Numbered from the stretch's first letter, positions 1 through 8,987 are shown. The stretch: 64,000 nt of DNA from Bosea sp. 685 (GCF_031884435.1 NZ_CP134779.1:3906001-3970000); one strand, 5' to 3'. Program-made: numbers and translations. Notes: generated by a model not told the origin, from the letters alone.

Positions 1-47
1 TAGGCGAAGCGCGCCTGCACCGCGTCCCGGGCAGCGGTTACGGTCAT
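1..47 (-). CDS. 5' end of next uptake gene (probable permease), truncated by window
   Basis: An ATG on the minus strand overlaps the TGA stop of the binding-protein gene upstream (ATGA overlap) and opens a frame that leaves the window after 15 codons (MTVTAARDAVQARFA). The tight overlap indicates the same operon as the binding protein. In FecBCD-type loci the gene after the binding protein is usually the membrane permease, so a FecCD permease is the best guess. Only the N-terminus is visible, so the product is inferred from context alone. Confidence 0.5.
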   Translation of the reverse strand, partial: MTVTAARDAVQARFA

Positions 48-1192
48 TGCCCCAGCCTGCTCTCGACCGTGACCCAGTAGCCGGGCTCATAAGGCAGCGG
101 CAGGAAGCGCTCATGCAGCGTCTTCAGCGTCGCAGCCGCATCGATATCCTTGAACAGCTCCGGATGCAGCCATGTCGCGATCTCCTGGATCGCCACGAAC
201 TGATAGGGGCTGTTGTAGAACTGGTGCCAGATCGCGTGGACGCGACCCTGTTTCACGGCTTGCGTCTGCGCGAAGGCCGGGCGTTTGGCGAGCGCGGCGA
301 GCCGGCGGCGCGCCTCCACAAGATCGCTGCCCGGCCCGAGCCCGACCCAGGCGCCGTTGGGCACATAGGCGCTCCAATTGCCGCCGGTGACGATCACCAC
401 CTCGGGATTGGCCGCGACGACCGCTTCCGGATTGACGGTGCCGAAGGTGCCGGGGATCAGGTCGGCGGCGAGATTCCGGCCGCCGGCGATCTCGACCATC
501 TTGCCGAAATTCTCGTTGCCGAAGGACATGCAGCAATCATCGGAATAACCGCCGGCGCGCTCGATCATCACGACGGGCTTCTTCAGGTTCTGCACCTTGG
601 CCAGCCGCTCGGTGACGCGGGCGATCTCGGCTGAGCGGAAGGAGACGAAGTCCTCGGCGATCGCCTCCTTGCCGAAGAGCTTGCCGATCAGCCGCATCGA
701 GGGCTCGGTGTTCTGGAACGGCTTCTCGCGGAAATCGACATAAACCACCGGGATGCCGACCGCGGCGAGCTTCTCGACCAGGCTCGCCTCATCGCTGGCG
801 ATCTTCGCCTCGACATTGAGGAAGAGCACGTCGGGCTTGAGGGCGATCGCCTGTTCGATGTCGAAGGCGCCCTCCTTCATGCCGCCGAAGGTCGGGAGTT
901 TCGCGATCCCGGGATAGCGCGCGAGATAGGCCCTGTAGCTGTCGGGATCGGCCTTCGGCAGGTCGTCGCGCCAGCCGACGACGCGCTTGAACGGCTCGTC
1001 CCGATCCAGCGCGGCGACGAAATACATCTGCCGCCCCTCGCCCAGGATCACACGCTGGACCGGCGTCTCGACCTCGACCTTGCGGCCGAGCACGTCGGTG
1101 ACCGCGACCTTTTCGGCCCGCGCCGGCGAAACCGCGACCAGCAGCGACGCGGCAAGGCCGAATACACCAAGGATCCTGCTCGGAGACAACAT
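44..1192 (-). CDS. Periplasmic substrate-binding protein, iron/metallophore ABC importer (copy 1)
   Basis: This is a periplasmic binding protein of the FecB/BtuF type that would deliver an iron chelate or related metal complex to an ABC permease. An N-terminal hydrophobic stretch ending in SPARA is a signal peptide. The mature start has the family's TDVLGR motif, and the two-lobe body ends with HAIWHQFYNSPYQ near the C-terminus. The ATG at 1192 is preferred because GAAGGG sits 8 nt upstream; a TTG at 1249 would add 19 residues containing SRRAFL, which resembles a Tat signal. An unusual Cys-Cys pair (SDDCCMSFG) is conserved in the paralogue at 2255-3499. The gene overlaps the next one by 4 bp and is divergent from the methyltransferase. 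Family assignment is firm; the ligand is unknown. Confidence 0.85.
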   Translation of the reverse strand: MLSPSRILGVFGLAASLLVAVSPARAEKVAVTDVLGRKVEVETPVQRVILGEGRQMYFVAALDRDEPFKRVVGWRDDLPKADPDSYRAYLARYPGIAKLPTFGGMKEGAFDIEQAIALKPDVLFLNVEAKIASDEASLVEKLAAVGIPVVYVDFREKPFQNTEPSMRLIGKLFGKEAIAEDFVSFRSAEIARVTERLAKVQNLKKPVVMIERAGGYSDDCCMSFGNENFGKMVEIAGGRNLAADLIPGTFGTVNPEAVVAANPEVVIVTGGNWSAYVPNGAWVGLGPGSDLVEARRRLAALAKRPAFAQTQAVKQGRVHAIWHQFYNSPYQFVAIQEIATWLHPELFKDIDAAATLKTLHERFLPLPYEPGYWVTVESRLGQ

Positions 1193-1395
1193 CAGAAAAG
1201 CCCTTCGGGAAAGTCTCGGGCTCCTATGTCTGGGCCTGTATAGGGTCAAGGTTTATCTTTTTTAATTGGTCTAAACAAAGATATGACCGTGATCCGGACA
1301 GTAGAATTTCTGCATGTTCCGGCCGCATCCACGCTTGCCCGGCCCGCTGCTTTCGTGCTCTGCAAACCGTCATCGACGGGACGGGCGCTCCAGCC
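1193..1395. promoter_or_regulatory. Divergent promoter region between binding protein and methyltransferase
   Basis: This intergenic stretch contains an AT-rich core near 1250-1285 in otherwise GC-rich DNA. The core holds the inverted repeat ATCTTT (1255-1260) and AAAGAT (1277-1282), plus GTTTA (1251-1255) and TAAAC (1272-1276). It lies between two divergent genes of an iron-type uptake locus, so it probably carries both promoters and a metalloregulator site. I could not match it confidently to a Fur, Irr or RirA consensus. Confidence 0.4.
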
Positions 1396-2193
1396 ATGAC
1401 GGCCTTGCATCATAATCTCAGCCTGAAAGACGAGATCCGCGACTATTGGTCGATGCGCTCGGAGAGCTTCGACAGCCAGCCCGGCCACGAGATCTTCTCG
1501 GCCGATGAGCGGCGGGCCTGGCTTGCACTGTTCGCGCGCCATCTCGGCAGCGCCCAGGACGGCGAGACGAAAGGCGGCAGGGCGCTCGATCTCGCCAGCG
1601 GCACAGGCGTGATTTCGCTGCTGCTGGCGGAGCTCGGCTATAGCGTGACGGGGCTCGACCTCTCCGAGGCGATGCTCGCCCGGGCCCGCGTCAAGACCGC
1701 GGGCAAGCCGATCCGCCTCTATGCCGGCGACGCCGAGGACACGCTCGAGGCAGACGGAAGCTATGACGTGGTGGCGACCCGCCATCTGGTCTGGACGCTG
1801 CCCGATCCGCCCGCCTCCTTCCGCGAGTGGTTCCGCGTCCTCAAGCCCGGCGGCAAGGTCGCGATCGTCGATGTCGACATGACCAATCCACGCCCGGGCA
1901 ATGGCCGGGCGCTGCGCCTGCTCGCAAGGCTCGCAAAGCGCTTCGCGAAGCTGCCGCCACCGGCGGCGCACGCCGCTGTCCACGCCGACATCGTCTCGCG
2001 GGTCTATTTCGCCAGGGGTTGCCGGCCCGAAGAGGTCGCGCGGCTGCTCGGCGAGGCGAGCTTCGTCGACATCGCGATCGACCGCGACCTGCGGGCGATC
2101 CATCGCGCGCAAGGCCGCTTCATGCCGCTGCACCAGCGGCTGGAACGCGCCAGCCAGGACCGTTTTCTGGTTTCCGCCCGCAAGCCCGGCTGA
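1396..2193 (+). CDS. Class I SAM-dependent methyltransferase
   Basis: This is a 265-residue Rossmann-fold methyltransferase. Motif I is DLASGTGVISLLLAELG (about residues 74-90), followed by the acidic GLDLSEAMLARA and a motif IV region VVATRHLVWTLPDP. The N-terminus EIRDYWSMRSESFD is typical of small-molecule (UbiE/Methyltransf_11-type) enzymes. It sits between two binding-protein paralogues of an uptake locus and converges on the second one with a 61 bp gap. Its position suggests it modifies an imported chelate or corrinoid-like ligand, but no substrate can be read from sequence. The start has no strong ribosome-binding site, so its exact position is provisional. Confidence 0.8.
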   Translation: MTALHHNLSLKDEIRDYWSMRSESFDSQPGHEIFSADERRAWLALFARHLGSAQDGETKGGRALDLASGTGVISLLLAELGYSVTGLDLSEAMLARARVKTAGKPIRLYAGDAEDTLEADGSYDVVATRHLVWTLPDPPASFREWFRVLKPGGKVAIVDVDMTNPRPGNGRALRLLARLAKRFAKLPPPAAHAAVHADIVSRVYFARGCRPEEVARLLGEASFVDIAIDRDLRAIHRAQGRFMPLHQRLERASQDRFLVSARKPG

Positions 2194-2254
2194 CAGGGCC
2201 GGCTGCGCGGATCCGGCGCGTTTCCAAGTCTCTGCGTTTCCAGGCCTTGGCGCC

Positions 2255-3499
2255 TCACGGTGCAGGCTTATCGCCGTTTCGCCTCCCGTCGAGCCCGACC
2301 CAGTAGCCGGGACGATAGGGCAGCGGCAGGAAGCGCTCGTGGAGTTGGCGCAGTGTCTCCTCCGGATCGAGATCGGCGAAGAGCGCGGGATGGAGCCAGC
2401 CTGCGATCCGCTGAAGCGCCACGAACTGGTAGGGGCTGTTGTAGAACTGATGCCAGATGGCATGGACGCGACCATTCGCGACGGCCGCCGTCTGGGCGAA
2501 GGCGGGGCGCCTAGCGAGCGCGGCGAGCTTGCGCCTGGCCTCGTCGAGATCAGCTCCCGGCCCCAGGCCGACCCAGCCACCGCCAGGGGCAAGCGCGCCC
2601 CAGTTGCCGCCGGTCGCGATGACCACTTCGGGATTGCGGGCGATGATCGTTTCCGGATTGATCGTCCCGAATGTGCCAGACAGCAATTCGCTTCCGAGAT
2701 TGGTGCCGCCGGCGATCTCGACCATCTTGCCGAAGTTCTCAGGGCCGAAGGTCATGCAGCAATCGTCGGAATAGCCGGGTATCCGGTCGAGCATCACCAG
2801 CGGCCGCCTGAGGTCCTGCGCCTTCGCCAGCCGCTCGGTCACCCGCGCGATCTCGCTCGCGCGAAAGGCGATCAAGGCCTCGGCGATCTCGGAGCGGCCA
2901 AAGAGCTGCCCCATCAGCCGGATCGACGGTTCGGTGTTCCGGAACGGCGCATGACGAAAATCGATGTAGACGACCGGCACGCCGACGGCAGCGAGCTTTT
3001 CGATGAGCTGCGTCTCCTCGCTGGCGCGCTGCGCCTCCAGATTCAGGAAGACCACGTCGGGCTTCAGCGAGACGGCCTTTTCGATATCGAAGCCGCCCTG
3101 GCTCGCGGCGCCGAATTTGGGCAATGCGGCGATCCCAGGATAGCGGGCGAGATAGGCCCGGTAGGTGTCGGGGTCGGCCTTCTCGAGATCGTCCCCCCAG
3201 CCGACCACGCGGCGGAATGGAGCCTCGCGATCAAGCGCGGCGACGATGTGGATCTGCCGCCCCTCGCCAAGCAGGACCCGCTCGACTGGAACCGTCACCC
3301 TGACATTGCGGCCCAGCACATCCGTCACCGTGACCTGCTCCGCGCGGGCAGCCCCAGTGCAAAGCATGAAAGCCAGCGACAGCAGGATGGCCCGCGCCAG
3401 GAGGAAGCGCGCCAAGAGCAAGCACTCTCTGAGCGCGACCCAGCTGATGCGGCCTGGCAGGCGCATCTGCCGGCTAAAAGCGAGACCCGGCATCCTCAT
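2255..3499 (-). CDS. Periplasmic substrate-binding protein, iron/metallophore ABC importer (copy 2)
   Basis: This is a close paralogue of the protein at 44-1192, sharing the TDVLGR start, the ADPD(S/T)YRAYLARYPGIA segment, the Cys-Cys motif SDDCCMTFG and HAIWHQFYNSPYQFVA. The ATG at 3499 overlaps the stop codon of the TonB receptor by 4 bp (ATGA), which implies translational coupling. The long N-terminus has a hydrophobic core (about residues 27-46) ending in GAARA, a signal peptide; a later ATG at 3466 would give a shorter leader. Two paralogues in one locus could bind two related chelates or hand one ligand between them. No permease or ATPase follows this copy directly. Confidence 0.85.
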   Translation of the reverse strand: MRMPGLAFSRQMRLPGRISWVALRECLLLARFLLARAILLSLAFMLCTGAARAEQVTVTDVLGRNVRVTVPVERVLLGEGRQIHIVAALDREAPFRRVVGWGDDLEKADPDTYRAYLARYPGIAALPKFGAASQGGFDIEKAVSLKPDVVFLNLEAQRASEETQLIEKLAAVGVPVVYIDFRHAPFRNTEPSIRLMGQLFGRSEIAEALIAFRASEIARVTERLAKAQDLRRPLVMLDRIPGYSDDCCMTFGPENFGKMVEIAGGTNLGSELLSGTFGTINPETIIARNPEVVIATGGNWGALAPGGGWVGLGPGADLDEARRKLAALARRPAFAQTAAVANGRVHAIWHQFYNSPYQFVALQRIAGWLHPALFADLDPEETLRQLHERFLPLPYRPGYWVGLDGRRNGDKPAP

Positions 3500-5709
3500 A
3501 GGTCGACCGACATGGACAGGCGATAGGTTCGCGGCGCGCCGAGATAGAAGGTCCCGAAGGAGGCGACGCTCGACCAGTATTTTTCCGCCGTGACGTTCTG
3601 GACAGTGGCCCGGAAGGTCGTCTTGCGGCCTGCGATCTCGGTAGCGTAGCGTGCTCCGATATCAAGCCGCGCCCAGTCCGGCAGGGATTGGGTGTTGGCG
3701 GCGTCGATATACTGCTTGCCGGTGTAGACCAGCGTGCCCGTCAGCGTCAGACCCTTGAGCCAGGGCAGGTCCCATTCGGCACCGAGATTGAATTGGGTGG
3801 AGGGCACGCCGATCGGATCGTTGCCACGATTGGCCACGACCGCGGTCTTGGTCAGCTTGCCGTCGAGCAAAGCGAGCCCGCCCAGAAGCCGCAGCCCGGA
3901 CGCGACTTCACCATAAATGTTGAGCTCGAGGCCACGAACCCGCTGCTCGCCACCGACGACGAACTGGTTGCCGGCGAGCTCCCCGCTCGGCTTGGTGATC
4001 TGGAAGCCGGCGAGCGTCGCGCCGAAGCTGCCATATTGCAGCTTCGCGCCGGCCTCGTATTGCTTCGTCCGGTAGGGCGCAAAGGTCTCCCCGGCGTTGC
4101 TGGCGGTGTTGGGGGCAATGTCGCCACGGCTCAGCCCTTCGACATAATTGGCATAGAGCGACAGGTTCTGGTGAGGCCGCAGGACGAGGCCGACCAGCGG
4201 GGTCGTGGCGCTCTCGTCATAGGAGGAGGTGACGGCTCCGGTTGTCGTCGCATAATTGGTCGATTCGACGGATTGGCGCCGCACGCCCAACGTCAGCGCG
4301 ACGCGCTCGTCCAGCACGGACAGCGTGTCGGCCAGCGCAAGGCTCGTCAGGTCGCTGTCCGAGAGCCGGATGCGGGGCGCGCGCGTCGCGAATTGCGGCG
4401 CCGTCAGCGCCGGTGCGTAGATGTTCGAGGAGAAGGCGCGCCCAGCGGTCAGGGCCCGATCGGTGTCCTCATGGTAGTAGGATGCCTGGAAGGTCAGCGC
4501 ATGCTTGATGAAGCCGGTGTCGAACCGGGCACGGAAGCCGGCGTCATAGGTCCGCCGCTCGACCGTCATGTCGAAATATTGCGGCGCCTGGGTGGTGTCG
4601 CCATTCAGATTGAGAATCGTGGGCAAAGGCGAATTGGCGAAGAAGCGGTTGACTCGCGTCCGTGAGCCGCCGGCATTGGCGAAGACAGTCACAGTGTCGG
4701 TGAGATCATATTCGTTCTTGATCAGCGCCGAAGTGTCGTCGACCTGGGAGAACTCCCAGGGCTGGATCATATTGCGGGCGCCATTAGGCGCCTTGGGAAC
4801 CGGAATGCCGGCGCTCATCCTGTAGGGGCGCGACGGCGCGTCCCAGCTGTCGCGCTGGGCCAGCACATAGACCCAGCTCCTGAAGCGCTCGCCCTGATAG
4901 TCCAGTGCCAGCGAGCCGATGCCCGTGGTGTTGCGCTGCCCGTCGATCGCCGTGTCGCCGCCGCGCAGGCTGCCATTGACGCGCACGCCGAATTCGCGGC
5001 CGGAGCCGTATCGGCGGGCCAGATCGAAGGTGGCGCCGCCATGCGCTTTCGAGGAAAACTCCGTTCCCACACGCGTCAGATCGGCCTCGGCGCGCTTGGG
5101 CACGATGTTGATGACACCGCCGACGCCGCCATTGGGCGCGATACCCGTCAGCGCCGCGGCCGGGCCCTTGAGCAGCTCGATGCGCTCGGCATAATCGGTG
5201 AAGACCTTGTAGTTCGGCGCCACGCCGAAAACACCGTCGAAGGCGACCTCGCCGCTATTGCCCTCCCCGACCGGGAAGCCGCGGATGTTGAAGGACTCGA
5301 CAATGCCGCCGGACGGATGCGAACTGCGCAGCGATGGGTCGAGGATCAGCGCATCGGCGACGGTCGAGGCCTGCAGATTTGCGATCAGCCCGGCCGTATA
5401 GCTCGTCATGTTGAAGGGCGATTTGAGGGTCTCGGCATTGCCGAGCAGGCCAAGCCGCCCACCCTGCGCCACCTGCCCCCCAGTGAAAGCCGGTGGAACC
5501 GCACCCGGTTTCGCCGGGCCGTCCACGACGATCTCGTCAAGCTGCAGCGCGCCCCCGCTTCGCTCCTGGGCCCAGGCTGCGGCTGTAGCGACACCGAGGC
5601 CCACGCTCCCCAGAAGCAGCGACGCCAGCCCGCGCGTCAGGCGGCGGTAGCGGCCTCCGCCACAGCGCGGGGCGGCGACATCTGCGGGCGGAACATCGGC
5701 AAGCGTCAT
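3496..5709 (-). CDS. TonB-dependent siderophore receptor
   Basis: This outer-membrane gated barrel of about 737 residues imports a ferric siderophore or similar complex with energy from TonB. A signal peptide ending in AAAWA is followed by the TonB-box-like LDEIVVDG. The plug domain has FNIRGFPVG and ERIELLKGPAAALTGIAPNGGVGGVINIVPKR, a FhuA/FpvA-type plug, and the rest is beta-barrel ending in RTYRLSMSVDL. I use the ATG at 5709, preceded by GAGAG; an upstream ATG at 5742 would add 11 residues without extra signal character. The last residue is Leu where Phe is more common. It is the first gene of the minus-strand operon and is coupled to the binding protein at 2255-3499. Confidence 0.92.
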   Translation of the reverse strand: MTLADVPPADVAAPRCGGGRYRRLTRGLASLLLGSVGLGVATAAAWAQERSGGALQLDEIVVDGPAKPGAVPPAFTGGQVAQGGRLGLLGNAETLKSPFNMTSYTAGLIANLQASTVADALILDPSLRSSHPSGGIVESFNIRGFPVGEGNSGEVAFDGVFGVAPNYKVFTDYAERIELLKGPAAALTGIAPNGGVGGVINIVPKRAEADLTRVGTEFSSKAHGGATFDLARRYGSGREFGVRVNGSLRGGDTAIDGQRNTTGIGSLALDYQGERFRSWVYVLAQRDSWDAPSRPYRMSAGIPVPKAPNGARNMIQPWEFSQVDDTSALIKNEYDLTDTVTVFANAGGSRTRVNRFFANSPLPTILNLNGDTTQAPQYFDMTVERRTYDAGFRARFDTGFIKHALTFQASYYHEDTDRALTAGRAFSSNIYAPALTAPQFATRAPRIRLSDSDLTSLALADTLSVLDERVALTLGVRRQSVESTNYATTTGAVTSSYDESATTPLVGLVLRPHQNLSLYANYVEGLSRGDIAPNTASNAGETFAPYRTKQYEAGAKLQYGSFGATLAGFQITKPSGELAGNQFVVGGEQRVRGLELNIYGEVASGLRLLGGLALLDGKLTKTAVVANRGNDPIGVPSTQFNLGAEWDLPWLKGLTLTGTLVYTGKQYIDAANTQSLPDWARLDIGARYATEIAGRKTTFRATVQNVTAEKYWSSVASFGTFYLGAPRTYRLSMSVDL

Positions 5710-6380
5710 GGCAGTCTCTCGGGAACAAGGCGCGCCGGGCACGCCGGCAAAGCGGCAACAATCTCGTCGCTTATCGTTCCTGGGAGTAATTTACGTCAAT
5801 ATATTCTGTATATTCAGAGTTTAATTCAGTTTTAATGTGCTGAATTGGCAACTATTACTTTATAATTATTATAATACATTCGATCTTCACAAGATAAATA
5901 CTCCTGTCGACGGTACGCGCCAGGCGATTCGACGCGCATCGCGCAGGGGAACTCAACTGCCCCGAGGCTCGATGCGCTGTCGATGTCAATTTCTGGAAGC
6001 TGGGTTCTAAAAATCAGAGGCTGGGCGAAGGGTCAGACTGCGTAGCGGCGTAGCAGCTCCCGCGCGGCCTCGAACTCCCGGCAGATTCACGCGCCGAGGC
6101 TTGAACCTGACTGCCCCGGTGCAGAGGTTCGCGGCGTCGAGACAGGCTCATGAGCGGCAGCTGGTCAGCCCTGGGAAAGCCGAGATTTGCGTCCCGGCTG
6201 TCGCGGCGGCATGCTTGCATGCCCATGGCTGAAACAGTCGAAGCGTCTTGGTTTTTTGAAGCGTCCTGGATCTCTTCGAAGCGTCCTGGAATTCTTCGAA
6301 ACTGATTCAATAATTCTATGTAACCATTTGTGATTATAACGAATTCTATCGCATTCGATTCACGATTATAGGAGGCGCCG
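5710..6380. promoter_or_regulatory. AT-rich upstream region of the TonB receptor operon
   Basis: About 670 bp lie without a convincing gene between the receptor and the small secreted protein. The section at roughly 5780-5910 is strikingly AT-rich compared with its surroundings and includes TTATAATTATTATAA near 5860. It is the obvious place for a metal-regulated promoter reading into the receptor. The part at 6230-6370 carries a short tandem repeat and a second AT-rich patch just upstream of the next plus-strand gene. I could not assign a specific regulator. Confidence 0.45.
6240..6300. repeat. Short tandem repeat, three copies of about 20 bp
   Basis: The unit GAAGCGTC(C/T)TGG starts at 6240, 6258 and 6278, with a fourth partial GAA at 6298. 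The last two copies have an exact 20 bp spacing and include TCTTCGAA junctions. The repeat is intergenic, upstream of the small secreted protein gene. It could be a repeated operator or a simple replication-slippage array. Confidence 0.7.
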
Positions 6381-6722
6381 TTGCAAGGACAATTCGCCAC
6401 GGCACTGCTGATGCTGGCCTTGGTCGCTGCCTTGCCGGTATCCGCGCAAGCGCCGCCGCAGGCGGGTTCGCCCCGGGCTCTCTACCAGATCGGCGCGGCC
6501 AGCGAGGCGGCGGCGCGCTGCCGCGGCCTCGCGCTCGTCGAGACGGGATCGCAGGCGCAAGCCTATCGCGACAGCAAGGCTGGGGGCATCTCGTCACGGG
6601 CAATAACGATGGGCAGTGCGGACTTCGCCAAGGAGTTCTCCGCGGCCTACGCCAAGGGCCTGGAACAACAGGTCTGCGACAGATATCTGCGCCGCTACCC
6701 CTGGCTGCTGACGCGTCGCTGA
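6381..6722 (+). CDS. Small secreted hypothetical protein
   Basis: This is a 113-residue protein with a signal peptide (hydrophobic residues 5-20, cleavage near VSAQA). The mature part is short and carries two cysteines (the first in AARCRGLAL, the second in QQVCDRYLRRYPWLL) that could form a disulfide. The TTG start at 6381 is supported by a strong GGAGG at 6371-6375. I do not recognise the family. The 3' end overlaps the convergent exporter gene by 28 bp. Confidence 0.6.
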   Translation: MQGQFATALLMLALVAALPVSAQAPPQAGSPRALYQIGAASEAAARCRGLALVETGSQAQAYRDSKAGGISSRAITMGSADFAKEFSAAYAKGLEQQVCDRYLRRYPWLLTRR

Positions 6723-7740
6723 ACCGGCTCGCGGGACCATAGCAGCGCGGTCGCGCACAGCGCGTAGGCGATGGCGAGCAGCACATAGAAGACCCGTGTC
6801 GAGAACGATTCCGGCGTCGATGTCGGCAAGGGCGACAGGCCGGTTCCCAGCAGGATCAGGAATGTCGTGAGCGCCCCGCCATAGACCTTGCCCAGTGGCG
6901 ACGCCATCGCGGCCCGGCCACCCAGGACGAGGCCGACCAGCAGCGTGGTGAGAAACAGCAGGAGCAGCGACGGGCGGATTTCGAGGAAGGTGAAGGCCAG
7001 CGAAGCGAGCACCCCGCCGAGCAGATTGACCGCGACGAGACCCAGCGCCCGCGCGCGCCGCCGGCGAGATCAAGCTGCAGCAGCAGGGAGGCGACGGTGA
7101 TCGGGATGACGATCGCCGAGGAGAAGGCGCTGTTGGTCAGGCACAGGGTCACCGAACCCAGCAGGATGGCGGTGTTGGCCAAGGCGCGGGCGGTCGGATT
7201 GCCCAGCGCGACGACTTGCGGAGGCAGTTCGCCCGCGGCCCCGGCGGGCTCCGGCACAGCGGCGTGGGCCAGCCAGGACAGCACGACGCCGCCGACGGCG
7301 CCCTGGAACAGGACCATGATCATGCTCTGGTCGAGGTCGCCATGGAGCAGGTCGAGCAGCGGCACCATGACCGCGATGACCAGGGACAGGAAGATGGCCG
7401 GGCCGCCCTTGCCCTGCGCCTGAACAAAAAAGCACAGGAAGAAGAACAGCCCGAGCAGGCTGAGCAATTGCACCGGCCGGCCGCCGAACAGGCCGGCCAT
7501 GACGATGAAGAATTGCCCGGCCAGCAGGATCAACCCGACGGTTCCGATCGCCTTGGCCAGCGGCAGCGGCCTGGCGCCGCCGAGCAGGAACTGTGCGGCG
7601 AAAAGCGGACCCAGAAAGGGAATGAGCGCCCCGCCTCCGATGCCGAAGCTCAGCCCGACCGAGACCGCCAGCGCGACCCGCAGCCCCATCCGCCGCTGAC
7701 GGGCGATCTCCAGGCTTCGCGGGGATGCCTCAGCTGGCAT
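6695..7740 (-). pseudogene. DUF2955/FUSC-like inner-membrane exporter, frameshifted
   Basis: Two reading frames together encode one protein of about 348 residues rich in membrane helices, typical of the DUF2955 relatives of FUSC aromatic-acid exporters. The N-terminal part (from 7740) runs in frame to LLLQLDLAGGAR and then turns into arginine- and serine-rich nonsense. The C-terminal part, containing LGGVLASLAFTFLEIRPSLL and later helices, continues in another frame down to 6695. The break lies in a G/C run at about 7046-7060 and is explained by one missing base. It overlaps the HlyD-type gene by 11 bp, so the two form an efflux pair. Either the gene is inactivated or the assembly has an error. 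Confidence 0.75.
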
Positions 7741-8851
7741 AGGTCAGGACCGAGATGATCCGGATCCAGGCGGCGCCGAGCGCATTGGCGACGGGATTCT
7801 GGCCGGTATACACGACCACATTGACCTGGGAGCCGAAGCGCACCCGGCCAGGCGGGTCGCCGTCGAAGATCAATCGCACCGGGAAGCGTTGTGGATCGCG
7901 AATCCAGCCGCTGCTGTTGCGGATGGTGGGCAGGCCCGTGCTGGGATCCACGCTGTTTTGCGAGACGCCCCAGCCGATGCTCTCGACCTTGGCCTTGAAG
8001 ATGCTGCCGGGCAGCGCGTCGATCACGATCTCGGCGCTGTCGGCCTGCGACATGTGCTCCAGGCTGTTTTCCTTGAAATTCGCCGAAATCCAGATCGAGC
8101 TGGCATCGATGAAGGTCAGAGCGGCCTGCCCCGCTGCGATGAACTGGCCGGTGGCGAGCTGGAGATTGGTGACCACGCCCGATGCCGGCGCCACGACCGA
8201 GGTGTGCAGCAGATTCAGCCGTGCCCGCTCAAGCTGCGCCAAGGCGCCCCGCAATTGCGGGTTGTCGGCGCCTGCCGGCCCAAGCTCCTGGCGCGCCTTC
8301 GCCAGATCGGCCTGCGCGCCGTCGACCGCCGCCCGTGCGCCCTCCAGAGCCGCGCGCGCCTCGTCGCCCTTGGCCTTGGCGGTGATGCCGCGCTGCACCA
8401 GTTCAAGCGTGCGCTGCGTCTGGGACTGCACATTCTCGAAATCGGCCCCCGCCTTGACCAGCCGCGCCTGGGCCGCCTCCACCGCGGCCGTCGATGCGCC
8501 CAGCGTCTGGCCGATGCGCTCGACCTGCGCCTGCGCTTCGGTCACCGCGATCTCGAAAGGCCGCGCATCGATCCGAAACAGGAACTGGCCCGCCGCGACG
8601 CGGGCATTGTCGACGACGCCGACCTCGACGACGCGGCCGGAGACATCGGGCGCCATCCGCACCACATAGGCCTGAACCACCGCCTGTGCGGAGGACGGCG
8701 TCAGGCGTTCCATCGCGATCGACAGCGCAAACAGCACCGCAACGACCGCCACCACCATCAGCGCCGCCTTGCGCAAGGGGTTGCCTTTAGCCTCGCCTGT
8801 CGCGGGCGACGGCTCCTCCGCCATCGCGACGCCTTGCGCCTCGGTGCTCAT
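7730..8851 (-). CDS. HlyD/EmrA-type membrane fusion protein of an efflux pair
   Basis: This 373-residue periplasmic adaptor is anchored by one N-terminal helix (about residues 28-47). A biotinyl-lipoyl-like half motif (PDVSGRVVEVGVVDNARVAAGQ) is followed by an alanine-rich coiled-coil hairpin (about 95-205), the second half motif (VVAPASGVVTNLQLATGQ) and a beta-barrel. AAAGGAAG lies 7 nt before the ATG. Such adaptors pair with DUF2955 or FUSC membrane proteins to export aromatic acids or toxic organics across the envelope. Its partner directly downstream is frameshifted, so this adaptor may be orphaned. Confidence 0.85.
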   Translation of the reverse strand: MSTEAQGVAMAEEPSPATGEAKGNPLRKAALMVVAVVAVLFALSIAMERLTPSSAQAVVQAYVVRMAPDVSGRVVEVGVVDNARVAAGQFLFRIDARPFEIAVTEAQAQVERIGQTLGASTAAVEAAQARLVKAGADFENVQSQTQRTLELVQRGITAKAKGDEARAALEGARAAVDGAQADLAKARQELGPAGADNPQLRGALAQLERARLNLLHTSVVAPASGVVTNLQLATGQFIAAGQAALTFIDASSIWISANFKENSLEHMSQADSAEIVIDALPGSIFKAKVESIGWGVSQNSVDPSTGLPTIRNSSGWIRDPQRFPVRLIFDGDPPGRVRFGSQVNVVVYTGQNPVANALGAAWIRIISVLTYAS

Positions 8852-8880
8852 CGGGCTTCCTTTCGGCCGTTAGGGCCATG

Positions 8881-8940
8881 CCCGATCCAGTTTGATCGAA
8901 CATGGCTATAGGTCATTGTTTTAACGCGATTTCTTCACGT
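8881..8940. repeat. Partial RIME-like palindromic element
   Basis: The segment contains CGATCCAGTTTGATCG and TGTTTTAACGCGATTTCTTCACG. The same modules occur near 9540, 37921-38036, 43545-43663 and 45543-45590. These are dispersed intergenic mosaic repeats, reminiscent of the RIMEs described in rhizobia. This copy lacks the right-hand module. Confidence 0.6.
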
Positions 8941-8987
8941 TGCGCGGCAGTCACTTCCCCCGCAGGCGCTCAAGCTGCTTAAGCGCT

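Noticed and set aside
5780..5910. Possible Zur or Fur box in the AT-rich DNA before the TonB receptor
   Set aside because: TTATAATTATTATAA resembles part of an alphaproteobacterial Zur motif but the symmetry is imperfect, and no second support exists.
6014..6400. Minus-strand frame of 128 codons in the gap before the small secreted protein
   Set aside because: No family character, no ribosome-binding site, and it covers the tandem repeat and AT-rich promoter area.
6695..7740. Programmed frameshift in the exporter
   Set aside because: There is no typical slippery heptamer or downstream structure at the break, and a single missing base in a GC run is the simpler explanation.
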